Part shown: piece by piece, positions 26,571 through 34,626 of the stretch | Numbering within the stretch: the stretch's first letter is position 1 | Layout of the letters: every line of letters starts with the position of its first letter | Source: an uncultured Polaribacter sp. | GTDB taxonomy: Bacteria > Bacteroidota > Bacteroidia > Flavobacteriales > Flavobacteriaceae | DNA: 64,000 nucleotides | NCBI RefSeq assembly: GCF_947503855.1 | Contig: NZ_CANNFF010000006.1 | Span: 62,001-126,000, forward strand | Reading direction: 5' to 3' | Position numbers and translations under genes: made by a program | Notes under the pieces: generated by a model | Database searches by the model: none | What the model saw: the letters and a program-made list of their open reading frames with translations, nothing else | What the model was told of the DNA's origin: nothing

Positions 26571-26748
26571 TGAAACTCTTTTAGCTAAGGTTTTGTAAAA
26601 AAAAACAGCAAAATTAGACCTATTTTTAGATTGATAGCTAAAGAAAATTAGCTTGTTTTGGTAGATTTAGAAAGTGTTAATTATCAAGTTATTACAAGGT
26701 TTGATACCATTAGTGCTATGTAATTAAATTTAATTTGATAATACATTA
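26571..26748. other. Non-coding stretch, possible gene remnant
   Basis: Together with the flanking repeat and terminators this fills the 458-base gap between sbtA and lipA. No intact gene was seen. From about 26643 a frame of about 25 codons (LVLVDLESVNYQVITRF...) ends at a TAA near 26723, which could be the tail of a lost gene; it is too short to identify. Confidence 0.3.
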
Positions 26749-26781
26749 TAAAAAAACCATCTAATAAAGATGGTTTTTTTT
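26749..26781 (+). terminator. Orphan terminator hairpin
   Basis: AAAAAACCATCT pairs with AGATGGTTTTTT around AATAA and ends in a T run. It lies 250 bases past sbtA, so it may end a long sbtA 3' region or the lost gene. Confidence 0.75.
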
Positions 26782-26895
26782 GACTAACTAATTCAAATAA
26801 TTTACACAATGAAAACAGTTTACTAAGTTGCTTTCATTTTATAAATATCAAACTGCGTGCCAAAAATTATTTTACATGAAATTTATAGATTTTTT

Positions 26896-26932
26896 ATAAA
26901 AAAAATGATTCCCTAATTAGGAATCATTTTTA
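26896..26932 (-). terminator. Terminator of lipA
   Basis: AAAAATGATTCC pairs with GGAATCATTTTT around CTAATTA; on the minus strand a T run follows. It lies 25 bases past the lipA stop. Confidence 0.85.
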
Positions 26933-26956
26933 TGTATAATTTATAAAGATTTATTT

Positions 26957-27826
26957 CTAAACAGCATGTTTATGTGCTTTGTAAGAAGAACGAACCAAAG
27001 CCCCGCTTTCTACATACATAAAGCCCATTTCTAGACCTAAAGTTTCGTATTTTTTAAATTGTTCTGGAGTGATAAATTCTTTTACAGGCAAATGCATTTT
27101 TGTAGGTTGTAAATACTGACCAATGGTAATAATATCGCAATTTACAGCACGCAAATCTTTCATGGTTTGTATTACTTCTTCTTCAGTTTCGCCTAAACCT
27201 AACATTAAGCCTGTTTTAGTTCGCATTCCGTTTTCTTTTAGGTATTTTAAAACCTCTAAACTTCGATCGTATTTTGCTTGTATTCTAACTTCTCTGGTTA
27301 ACCTTCTAACAGTTTCCATATTGTGAGAAACTACTTCTGGATGCACTTCTATAATTCGGTCTATTTGTTTAGTGTTTCCTTGAAAATCTGGAATTAAAGT
27401 TTCTAAAGTAGTGTTTGGATTTGCTCTACGAATTGCATCCACAGTTTCTGCCCAAATAATAGAACCACCATCTTTTAAATCGTCTCTATCAACAGAGGTA
27501 ATTACAGCATGTTTAATGCTCATAATTTTTATAGAACGTGCTACTTTTTCTGGTTCATCCCATTCTACAGTTTCTGGTCTTCCTGTTTTTACACCACAAA
27601 AACCACAAGAACGTGTACAAATATTTCCAAGAATCATAAAAGTTGCAGTTCCTTCTCCCCAGCATTCGCCCATATTCGGGCAACTACCACTTGTACAAAT
27701 AGTGTTTAATTTATATTTATCTACCAAACCTCTAAGTTCTGTGTATTTTTTACCAACAGGTAATTTTACGCGTAACCATTTTGGTTTTTTTGGTTTTTCT
27801 GGAAGTATTACTGATGCTACAGCCAT
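26957..27826 (-). CDS. lipA: Lipoyl synthase
   Basis: A 289-residue radical SAM enzyme that inserts two sulphurs into octanoyl groups on E2 and GcvH proteins. Auxiliary cluster cysteines are in [13 protein letters not shown]; the radical SAM motif is [13 protein letters not shown] (CxxxCxxC); the C-terminal RSSYKA serine is also present. I chose ATG 27826 ([20 protein letters not shown]): the frame stays open upstream, but that stretch holds the -7 box at 27849-27856. It makes the cofactor used with LpdA (16556-17944). Confidence 0.97.
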   Translation of the reverse strand: MAVASVILPEKPKKPKWLRVKLPVGKKYTELRGLVDKYKLNTICTSGSCPNMGECWGEGTATFMILGNICTRSCGFCGVKTGRPETVEWDEPEKVARSIKIMSIKHAVITSVDRDDLKDGGSIIWAETVDAIRRANPNTTLETLIPDFQGNTKQIDRIIEVHPEVVSHNMETVRRLTREVRIQAKYDRSLEVLKYLKENGMRTKTGLMLGLGETEEEVIQTMKDLRAVNCDIITIGQYLQPTKMHLPVKEFITPEQFKKYETLGLEMGFMYVESGALVRSSYKAHKHAV

Positions 27827-27840
27827 TGTCTTTTCATTTT

Positions 27841-27856
27841 TATCTTTGCAAAGATA
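27841..27856 (-). promoter_or_regulatory. Palindromic -7 region of lipA
   Basis: TATCTTTGCAAAGATA is a perfect 16-base palindrome, so a TAnnTTTG box reads on each strand. The minus-strand box (27849-27856) fits lipA, whose ATG is about 22 bases away. Nothing in the plus direction needs a promoter here. Confidence 0.55.
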
Positions 27857-27868
27857 CAAAGGAAAGTT

Positions 27869-29101
27869 TTAAATACTTGTTAAAAACCAAATACTAAAAC
27901 CAACCAAAAAAACAATACCCACAATACTTAATATTTTTAAATAAATTCCTGGTTGATGCTCTTTAGGAGTGTGTTTGCCTGTAATTAGTTTGTAATTTAA
28001 AATAGCATAAAAAGGTGCCGTTAAAAAAGATAGGATAGTAGCTACTTTTACCAATAGGCCCATATTTTCCATAAAGTACCTTAATATTAAAAAAGTACCT
28101 AGAAATAAAAAGAGAATCCAAAACCAGTAGCCATATTTAAACTGTTTTTTAAATAAGAGTTTGGTAGTTCTATTCATAGTTCTTGGTGATGCATCTAAAG
28201 TTGTAATCGTTGTGCTAAACATGGTTGTAAACGCAGCAATTGCAATAAAAATGTAAGAAAATTCACCTAAATTTTTGGTGTATAGCTCTATTAATTGTGA
28301 AGCAAATACCACTCCTTTATTAGAAAAAGTTACCCCAGATTTATACATTACCAAAGCACCTAAAAGCACAAAACAGATTCCTAGAAATAATGTGCTCATA
28401 TATCCGATATTAAAATCCGAGACAGCATCTTTTCTTTTGGTACTTAAAACTGTGGTTTTATCTTTTTCTACAGACCAAATAGAGTGCCAAATAGAAATGT
28501 CTAAAGGTGCAGGCATCCAACCTAAAAAAGCAATTAAAAATGTTATTTCGGTGGCTCCAGAAGGTATAATTTGAGTAACATCAAAAGCTTCTTTAGAGCT
28601 AAATAGTGCTACTGTTACTGCTATTATAGTACTTACTGTAAGTATCATAATAATGTATTTCATCAAGTTGTCTAACAATCTATATTTACCAATAAGCAGA
28701 ATAATTAAACTTATAAACATTAATAAGGTAGCCCATAAAACTAAATTATTTTCTACACTAAAAGCACCAAATAATTGAGATGCCAAACCTGCTGTTACAA
28801 TAGTAACTGCTGCTTGTATGGTAAACATGGTGGCAAAGTTTAAAATGTAATAGGCAATTAATACGCCTTTACCTAATTTTTTATACCCATCTAACAAAGT
28901 TTCGCCAGTGGCAGCTGCATATCTTGGGCCAAATTGAAAAAAAGGATATTTAAATAAATGTACAAATAACAACGCCCAAATTAAGCCAAAACCAAATTCG
29001 GCACCAGCTTTGGTAGATTGCACTAAATGCGAAACACCAATGGCAGCGCCTGCAAATAATAACCCAGGACCTAAAGATTGTAAAAATGATTTTTTTACCA
29101 C
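27869..29101 (-). CDS. Nramp-like transporter lacking the canonical metal motif
   Basis: A 410-residue protein with about eleven membrane helices in the Nramp/LeuT-like fold (GPGLLFAGAAIGVSHLVQST, YAAATGETLLDGYKKLGKG, TIAALGW-type segment as FLGWMPAPLDISIW, TTITTLDASPRTMNRTT). Classical Nramp metal transporters have DPGN in helix 1 and MPH in helix 6. Here the matching places read GVSH and MPAP, so the usual metal-binding Asp, Asn and Met/His are absent. The substrate is therefore open. Translation starts at GTG. It follows an ECF sigma gene after 50 bases and may share its transcript. Confidence 0.82.
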   Translation of the reverse strand: MVKKSFLQSLGPGLLFAGAAIGVSHLVQSTKAGAEFGFGLIWALLFVHLFKYPFFQFGPRYAAATGETLLDGYKKLGKGVLIAYYILNFATMFTIQAAVTIVTAGLASQLFGAFSVENNLVLWATLLMFISLIILLIGKYRLLDNLMKYIIMILTVSTIIAVTVALFSSKEAFDVTQIIPSGATEITFLIAFLGWMPAPLDISIWHSIWSVEKDKTTVLSTKRKDAVSDFNIGYMSTLFLGICFVLLGALVMYKSGVTFSNKGVVFASQLIELYTKNLGEFSYIFIAIAAFTTMFSTTITTLDASPRTMNRTTKLLFKKQFKYGYWFWILFLFLGTFLILRYFMENMGLLVKVATILSFLTAPFYAILNYKLITGKHTPKEHQPGIYLKILSIVGIVFLVGFSIWFLTSI

Positions 29102-29150
29102 AATTTAATAATTGATTTATTCTGACTCTTTTGTTTTTTTAATTTTACTA

Positions 29151-29714
29151 CTAATTTCTTTTGATAACTTCTGCTAACAACTTTTTAGCACGTAATAATT
29201 TTACTTTTACGTTGCTCATGGGTTCGTTAATTTGTTTAGAAATTTCTTTATAACTCAACTCTTGAAAATAGCGTAACTGAATTACTTCTTGGTATTTAGG
29301 TTTTAATTGCTTAATGTCTTTTAACAATTTTGCTAAATTCTGATCTCTAATAATTTTATCTTCAGGAGTTGGGTTTTCATCGATTACCAAATACACTTTT
29401 TCCTCTTGTTCTTTAGTAGTTTCTATAAAAATAGAACTATTTTTTTTTCGTAATAAATCGATATGAACATTTTTAGAAATAGCAATTAACCATGTTTTAA
29501 ATACGTATTTATCATCAAAAGTATCAATTTTATCAAAGGCTTTAGAAAAGGTTTGTATGGTAATATCTTCAGAATCGTTTTCGCTTTTGGTCCGTTTTAA
29601 TTGATAATTATAAACATCTACCCAAAAAGTATTTAACAAAAAACGAAATGCTGCTTGATTGCCTTCTTTTGCTTTATTAATATTTGTTTCGATGTTTTTT
29701 TTGCTTATTTCCAA
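29151..29714 (-). CDS. ECF-type RNA polymerase sigma factor
   Basis: A 187-residue sigma-70 family protein with region 2 (AFRFLLNTFWVDVYNYQLKR..., SEDITIQTFSKAFDKIDTF, FKTWLIAISKNVHIDLLRKK) and region 4 (LKPKYQEVIQLRYFQELSYK, EISKQINEPMSNVKVKLLRAKK). No anti-sigma gene is adjacent. The start is TTG (29714); no earlier or nearby ATG fits. The likely downstream partner is the Nramp-like transporter, a link based only on the 50-base gap. Confidence 0.9.
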   Translation of the reverse strand: MEISKKNIETNINKAKEGNQAAFRFLLNTFWVDVYNYQLKRTKSENDSEDITIQTFSKAFDKIDTFDDKYVFKTWLIAISKNVHIDLLRKKNSSIFIETTKEQEEKVYLVIDENPTPEDKIIRDQNLAKLLKDIKQLKPKYQEVIQLRYFQELSYKEISKQINEPMSNVKVKLLRAKKLLAEVIKRN

Positions 29715-30039
29715 TGATTGGGTTTTGAAATAAAATTACGGGTAAATATACTAAAATGAAAGAATAGTAAACCAATTTTTGAAATTGGAAAAAAAAGACA
29801 ATTTGATTTTTTTTATTTTTTAGTAAGAAGACTCATAACTAAAAATATTTTTATTTAAAATAAGCTGTAAACAGCACCAATTATTTCAATAGGTTATAAA
29901 AAGAATCAGTCTTTTCTATTTCTTTAAGATATTTTATGACACTAAAAATCTTGTAAAAAAAAGAGTTGGTAATTTGTGTTGCCACAAAAACTATAAATAT
30001 CTAGAAAATTACAGGTAAAAACATAAAGAGAGGTAGATA
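29715..30039. other. Intergenic stretch without a recognised gene
   Basis: AT-rich, 325 bases. A small stem CCAATTT/AAATTGG (29772-29788) lacks a proper T run. TATATTTA on the minus strand (29743-29750) is one base off the -7 consensus and may serve the sigma gene. No other signal seen. Confidence 0.4.
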
Positions 30040-30243
30040 TTAGTTATGTTGTGGTTCTGAACAATTTTCAAATTGATCTGGTGTTTTACCACAAAAACCA
30101 CAAGCTTCTCCATCTTTATTTAATATTGGGTTTTGGCTTGCACAAGTTCCTGCAAATTTACCGTCTTTTTTTGCCCAAATTTTTATGGCAATCCCAGCAA
30201 CACCAATTGCTAATAAACCTAATGTAATGAGTAATAGTTTCAT
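30040..30243 (-). CDS. Small four-cysteine membrane-anchored protein
   Basis: A 67-residue protein: an N-terminal membrane helix (LLLITLGLLAIGVAGIAIKI, residues 3-22) and a short outside or inside tail with cysteines at 34, 48, 51 and 61 (GTCASQNP, EACGFCGKTPDQFENC). The pattern C-x13-C-x2-C-x9-C could bind zinc or a small Fe-S cluster. Similar small proteins are conserved in Flavobacteria, to my memory, without known function. ATG 30243 is chosen because a TATCTTTG box sits 17 bases upstream; a longer frame would run into murB. Confidence 0.8.
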   Translation of the reverse strand: MKLLLITLGLLAIGVAGIAIKIWAKKDGKFAGTCASQNPILNKDGEACGFCGKTPDQFENCSEPQHN

Positions 30244-30260
30244 AAAATTTAATTCTAATA

Positions 30261-30268
30261 CAAAGATA
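30261..30268 (-). promoter_or_regulatory. -7 box (TATCTTTG, minus strand) for the four-cysteine protein
   Basis: Exact TAnnTTTG match, 17 bases before the ATG at 30243. It shows the small gene is transcribed apart from murB, whose stop is at 30329. Confidence 0.6.
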
Positions 30269-30328
30269 CATATTCTTAGGTGGATGGTGAAAAAAATGTG
30301 ATTTATTACAAGTAAAGTTTCTAAGATT

Positions 30329-31339
30329 TTATACAATTACATTCACTTCAATTTCTAAAGAAATTTTAAACTTTTCTAAAACTGTCTGTTGTATTTTTTT
30401 AGCAAGCTGATAAATTTCTGAGCCAGAAGCGGTTCCATAATTAACCAATACTAAAGCTTGTTTTTTATGAACGCCTGCATCACCAAAACGTTTGCCTTTA
30501 AAGCCACTTTGTTCTACTAACCAACCAGCAGGTACTTTTATTTCCGTTTCAGAAACTGCATAACTTGGCACACTTGGGTGTTCTTTTTGAAGTTCTAAAA
30601 ATTGTGTTTTAGAAATTACAGGGTTTTTAAAAAAACTACCACTATTACCAATTTCTTTTGGATCTGGTAGTTTCGATTTTCTGATAGCAATAACAGCATC
30701 GGAAATATTTTTTAAAGATGGCTTAGAAATGTTTTTAGAGGCTAATTCAGTTTCAATAGCTCCATATGAAGTATTTAATTGATGGTTTTTCTTCGTCAAC
30801 TTAAAACTAACCGCAGTTAAGATAACTTTGCCTTTTAAATCATTTTTAAAAATCGAATTTCTGTATCCAAATTGGCAGTCTTCATTAGAAAAAGTAAGTC
30901 TTTTACTTGTTTCAATTTCAATAGCTTCTACTTTGGTAATGGTGTCTTTTACTTCAACACCATAAGCACCAATATTTTGGATAGGACAAGTACCTACATT
31001 TCCAGGAATTAAAGATAGATTTTCAATTCCACCATAATTTTCGGCAATGCAAAAACGTACAAAATCGTGCCAGTTTTCTCCAGCATTTACAGTTATATAA
31101 ACAAAATTATCATCTTCTCTATCAATAGAAATCCCTTTTATATCTATATGAACTACTAACTTTTCGATATCTTTTGTAAGTAACATATTACTTCCTCCAG
31201 ATATTAAAAATAAGTCTTTTTCAACTTTTAAAAGCTGTTGTAAATCGTAATAAGAATTTATAGAAACAAAACGTTTTGCATTTACAGAAATACCAAACGT
31301 GTTGTAATTTTTAAGAGAGATGTTTTGTTGTGTATTCAA
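30329..31339 (-). CDS. murB: UDP-N-acetylenolpyruvoylglucosamine reductase
   Basis: A 336-residue FAD enzyme that makes UDP-MurNAc for peptidoglycan. FAD-binding segments LFLISGGSNMLLTKDIEKLV and ENLSLIPGNVGTCPIQNIGAYGVEVKD; substrate and catalytic parts YRNSIFK and GNSGSFFKNPVIS (the active-site serine in GSFFKNP); C-terminal PAGWLVEQSGFKGKRFGDAGVH. It is the type I (long) MurB. Translation starts at TTG (31339). It lies 73 bases after the aminotransferase gene, with no promoter seen, so may be co-transcribed. Confidence 0.96.
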   Translation of the reverse strand: MNTQQNISLKNYNTFGISVNAKRFVSINSYYDLQQLLKVEKDLFLISGGSNMLLTKDIEKLVVHIDIKGISIDREDDNFVYITVNAGENWHDFVRFCIAENYGGIENLSLIPGNVGTCPIQNIGAYGVEVKDTITKVEAIEIETSKRLTFSNEDCQFGYRNSIFKNDLKGKVILTAVSFKLTKKNHQLNTSYGAIETELASKNISKPSLKNISDAVIAIRKSKLPDPKEIGNSGSFFKNPVISKTQFLELQKEHPSVPSYAVSETEIKVPAGWLVEQSGFKGKRFGDAGVHKKQALVLVNYGTASGSEIYQLAKKIQQTVLEKFKISLEIEVNVIV

Positions 31340-31412
31340 TTAATTATTGGTTTGTATTTTTAAACGCAGTCATAAGGGTTTTAAGTACTCAATTATACTT
31401 GAGTAAATATTT

Positions 31413-32603
31413 TTATGAGTTGTATTGTTTTAAGGCTTTTGCTAAAATTTCTACAGAACGAATTAAGTTTTCTTTATTTAAAACATACGCCATTCTTATT
31501 TGATTTTTACCTTCTCCTTTAGTTGAGTAAAATCCACTTGCAGGAGCCACCATAACTGTTTGCTTATTGTCGTTAAAACTTTCTAAAATCCATTGTGCAA
31601 AATGGTCTGTATCTTTAACAGGTAGTTCTGCAACACAATAAAAAGCACCTTTAGGTTTGGCTACTTTAATGCCATCAATGTTTTCTAAAGCTTTAATTAA
31701 AGTGTTTCTTCTGTCTACATATTCTTTAGTTACATTATCAAAATAACTTTGTGGTGTGTCTAAAGCAGCTTCACTAGCTATTAATGCATATGTTGGTGGA
31801 CTTAAACGTGCCTGCGCAAATTTTATTGCTGTTTTTATAAATGTTTTATTTTTAGAAACAACACACCCAATTCGTGCACCACACATACTGTACCTTTTAG
31901 ACACAGAATCTATCACTATTGCGTTTTCTTCTAAGCCTTCTATAGAAAGCACAGAAGTATGTTTTAAGCCATCGTAGGTAAATTCTCTATATACTTCATC
32001 AGCAATTAAAAATAAATCGTGTTTTAAAACCATTTTTTTTAATTTTTGTATTTCTTCTTCAGAATATAAATAACCTGAAGGATTACCTGGGTTACAAATT
32101 AAAATAGCTTTGGTTTTTGGTGTAATTAATTTCTCGAAATCTTCAATTTTTGGGAGTGCAAAATTATTTTCAATTTTAGAAATAACAGGTACTACTTTTA
32201 CTCCAGAAGCTGTAGAAAAACCATTGTAGTTTGCATAAAATGGTTCTGGTATGATAATTTCGTCTCCAGGATCTGTAATACTACCCATAGTAAATAGCAG
32301 TGCCTCTGAGCCACCTGTGGTTGTGATAATATTGTCTGCAGTTACATTTATGTTGTTTTTAACATAATACTTTGCCAATTTGGTTCTATATTCTTCAGAA
32401 CCTTCGGAACGTGCATAAGAGAGTGTTTCAATTTTGTTGTTTTTAACTGCATCTAAGGCAATTTGTGGCGTTTTTATATCAGGTTGCCCAATGTTCAAAT
32501 GAAAAACATGAACTCCTCTTTTTTTAGCATCTTCTGCATAAGGTACCAGTTTTCTTATTGGAGATTCTGGCATTTGAGTACCTTTTTTAGATATTGATGG
32601 CAT
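31413..32603 (-). CDS. Pyridoxal-phosphate aminotransferase, class I/II
   Basis: A 396-residue fold-type I aminotransferase of the aspartate aminotransferase group. Marks: LNIGQPDIKTP, TTGGSEALLFTMGSITDPGD (cofactor phosphate loop), CNPGNPSGYLYSEEE, LIADEVYREFTYDG (Asp that binds the pyridine nitrogen), SVSKRYSMCGARIGCVV (Schiff-base lysine in SKRYS). The substrate is not certain: aspartate or a broad range is likely. ATG 32603 fits the -7 box at 32636-32643; the longer frame would start before the expected transcript start. Confidence 0.9.
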   Translation of the reverse strand: MPSISKKGTQMPESPIRKLVPYAEDAKKRGVHVFHLNIGQPDIKTPQIALDAVKNNKIETLSYARSEGSEEYRTKLAKYYVKNNINVTADNIITTTGGSEALLFTMGSITDPGDEIIIPEPFYANYNGFSTASGVKVVPVISKIENNFALPKIEDFEKLITPKTKAILICNPGNPSGYLYSEEEIQKLKKMVLKHDLFLIADEVYREFTYDGLKHTSVLSIEGLEENAIVIDSVSKRYSMCGARIGCVVSKNKTFIKTAIKFAQARLSPPTYALIASEAALDTPQSYFDNVTKEYVDRRNTLIKALENIDGIKVAKPKGAFYCVAELPVKDTDHFAQWILESFNDNKQTVMVAPASGFYSTKGEGKNQIRMAYVLNKENLIRSVEILAKALKQYNS

Positions 32604-32635
32604 AAAAGTATAATATATTGGTTTCTGCAAATTTG

Positions 32636-32643
32636 CAAAAATA
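32636..32643 (-). promoter_or_regulatory. -7 box (TATTTTTG, minus strand) for the aminotransferase
   Basis: Exact TAnnTTTG match; about 32 bases before the chosen ATG at 32603. Confidence 0.55.
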
Positions 32644-32723
32644 ATTCCACTTTTTTTAGGAAATGTAACAATCTTTAAAGGTTAAAGTTTTATAAAATTT
32701 AGATAAATGCAAAAGTTAAATCG

Positions 32724-32731
32724 TAAATTTG
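32724..32731 (+). promoter_or_regulatory. -7 box (TAAATTTG) for the retropepsin-like gene
   Basis: Exact TAnnTTTG match 13 bases before the ATG at 32745. Confidence 0.55.
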
Positions 32732-32744
32732 AGTAGAACCCAAT

Positions 32745-34097
32745 ATGCTATTCAATTTGTTTAAAAAGTATCTACTATTTTTTTTTGGTATTCTCCTTTT
32801 AGGCTTTAATGTAAACGCTCAAGATGGTTTTCGTTTATTAAACAAGTCTGATCTAAAAGAATCTATTAAATTTAAACTAGTAAATAACCTAATTATTGTT
32901 CCTTTAGAAATTAATGGCAAAGAACTCTCTTTTATTCTAGACACTGGTGTAAATAAAACAATTATTTTTAATTTATCTGAAAATGATAGTATAGGTCTGT
33001 TAAATACAGAAAAAATTTTATTAAGAGGTTTAGGTGGTGGAGATGCTGTTGAGGCAATACTTTCAAAAAATAACAATTTAAAAATTAAAAATCTAATAGG
33101 CTACAATGAATCTGTTTACGTTATACTGAAAGATTTTTTTGATTTATCTAGTAAAATGGGTACTACAATACATGGTATTATTGGCTATAATTTGTTACGA
33201 AATTTTGTGGTAAAAATTAACTATAGAACAAAAAGAATACACTTTTACAATCCAAAAAAATATCAGATTAAAAAATGTAGAAGATGCGAAATTTTGCCCA
33301 TTCAATTTCATTTAAAAAAGCCTTACATAGATGTAAATATTCAATTAGATACTGTAGGTTATAAATTAACCAAAGTTAAAATGTTAGTAGATTCTGGTGG
33401 TAGTGATGCTATTTGGTTATTTGAAAACTCTAAAAAAAATATAAAAACTCCAAAATTATTTTTTAATGATATTTTGGGGGAAGGTTTAAGCGGCACTATT
33501 TATGGTAAAAGAAGTAGAATACCTAAACTAAAAATTGGAAAGTTTGAAATAGAAGAACCCACTGTATCTTTTTTAGATTCTGCATCTACCAGAAATGCAA
33601 GAACTTTTAAGCAAAGAAATGGTAGTATTGGAGGTAGCGTTTTAAAAAGATTTAAGGTTTGGTTAGATTATAGAAACCGCAAAATTATGTTAAAGAAAAA
33701 CGTTTCTTTTAAAGACGGTTTTAACTATAATATGTCTGGTTTAGATGTCGTTTACAACGGTAAGCAATTGGTAAGAGAAAAAACAACAAATAAAATTTTA
33801 GATTCTGGCAATCGAGATATAAACAAAAATAATACTATTTCTTTTGTAACTAATTTCTTTTATAAATTTAAACCTTCTTATAAAATTAAAACAGTTATCC
33901 TTAATTCTCCTGCAGGTAAAGCTGGTTTAAAAGCAGGGGATATTATTTTAAAAATTAATAGAAAACCAGCTTATTCTTTCACTTTGAGTGAAATATTTTA
34001 CAAGTTTCAAGAAAAAAACAATAAAAAAATAAGTATTACAATAGAAAGAAACGAACTTGTAAAAACTTATAAATTTCGTTTAAGAAAAAGAATTTAA
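32745..34097 (+). CDS. Exported retropepsin-like aspartic protease with PDZ domain
   Basis: A 450-residue protein with a signal peptide (YLLFFFGILLLGFNVNA, cut before QDG). Two retropepsin-like halves each carry an active-site motif: FILDTGVNKT (Asp66-Thr-Gly) and MLVDSGGSDAIW (Asp216-Ser-Gly), the second with the less common DSG. A GIIGYNLLRNFVVKINY block follows the first, and GGSVLKRFKVWLDYRNR the second, as in bacterial aspartyl protease families. A C-terminal PDZ domain (~375-440, SPAGKAGLKAGDIILKINRK) may bind protein tails. Likely a periplasmic peptidase; the substrate is unknown. Its stop interlocks with that of the convergent DUF1573 gene. Confidence 0.88.
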   Translation: MLFNLFKKYLLFFFGILLLGFNVNAQDGFRLLNKSDLKESIKFKLVNNLIIVPLEINGKELSFILDTGVNKTIIFNLSENDSIGLLNTEKILLRGLGGGDAVEAILSKNNNLKIKNLIGYNESVYVILKDFFDLSSKMGTTIHGIIGYNLLRNFVVKINYRTKRIHFYNPKKYQIKKCRRCEILPIQFHLKKPYIDVNIQLDTVGYKLTKVKMLVDSGGSDAIWLFENSKKNIKTPKLFFNDILGEGLSGTIYGKRSRIPKLKIGKFEIEEPTVSFLDSASTRNARTFKQRNGSIGGSVLKRFKVWLDYRNRKIMLKKNVSFKDGFNYNMSGLDVVYNGKQLVREKTTNKILDSGNRDINKNNTISFVTNFFYKFKPSYKIKTVILNSPAGKAGLKAGDIILKINRKPAYSFTLSEIFYKFQEKNNKKISITIERNELVKTYKFRLRKRI

Positions 34098-34501
34098 TTT
34101 TCTTTAGACAGTAGGCTCTTTTCTTTTTCTAAAGGAACACTCTCTGTAACATTCCCTTTAATTGTTACTGCTTTTCTTGTAATTTTAGCATTAGAAAATA
34201 TGGTTATTTTTTTATAAAAACCACCTAAAATTTTGGTGTTGTAAGATACTTTAATTTCACCTTTTTCACCAGGCATAATTGGTTTTTCTGGTTTTTTAGG
34301 GACTGTACAACCACAAGAAGATTGTATTTTTGTTATTACTAAAGGTTCATTACCAATATTTGTAAAAACAAATGTTTTCTCTCCATTAGAACCTTTTGCT
34401 ATTTTTCCATAATCAATAGTTTCCTTTTCAAATTTAAATTCTTGAGAATGTATCGAAACAGTAATAAATAATGCCACTAAAAAAATTCCAAATGCTTTCA
34501 T
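34094..34501 (-). CDS. DUF1573 domain exported protein
   Basis: A 135-residue protein with signal peptide (AFGIFLVALFITVSIHS) and a single Ig-like DUF1573 domain: FVFTNIGNEPLVITKIQSSCGCTVPKKP, PGEKGEIKVSYNT, and KKITIFSNA. The CGC pair is typical. Family members are numerous in Bacteroidetes; the function is not established, with roles as cell-surface or periplasmic Ig-fold proteins supposed. The last four bases overlap the end of the convergent protease gene. Confidence 0.88.
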   Translation of the reverse strand: MKAFGIFLVALFITVSIHSQEFKFEKETIDYGKIAKGSNGEKTFVFTNIGNEPLVITKIQSSCGCTVPKKPEKPIMPGEKGEIKVSYNTKILGGFYKKITIFSNAKITRKAVTIKGNVTESVPLEKEKSLLSKEN

Positions 34502-34588
34502 GTTTTTTTAATTTATTTTGTAAAATTAATATTAATTTTTTGTTCTAAAAAATCAAGCTCTAATTTTCTCTACAAAATTAGATAATTG

Positions 34589-34596
34589 TATTTTTG
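34589..34596 (+). promoter_or_regulatory. -7 box (TATTTTTG) for valS
   Basis: Exact TAnnTTTG match. It overlaps an upstream in-frame TTG (34594) and so supports the ATG at 34627 as true start. Confidence 0.6.
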
Positions 34597-34626
34597 TCGA
34601 TTAAATATCAAAAAGAATACCAAAGT

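Noticed and set aside
27411..27872. Open frame of 153 codons on the plus strand
   Set aside because: It lies antisense to lipA, whose radical SAM motifs are certain; the peptide has no family features.
29772..29788. CCAATTT/AAATTGG stem as terminator
   Set aside because: The stem is only AT-rich with two G-C pairs at its foot and has no T run on the correct side for either neighbour.
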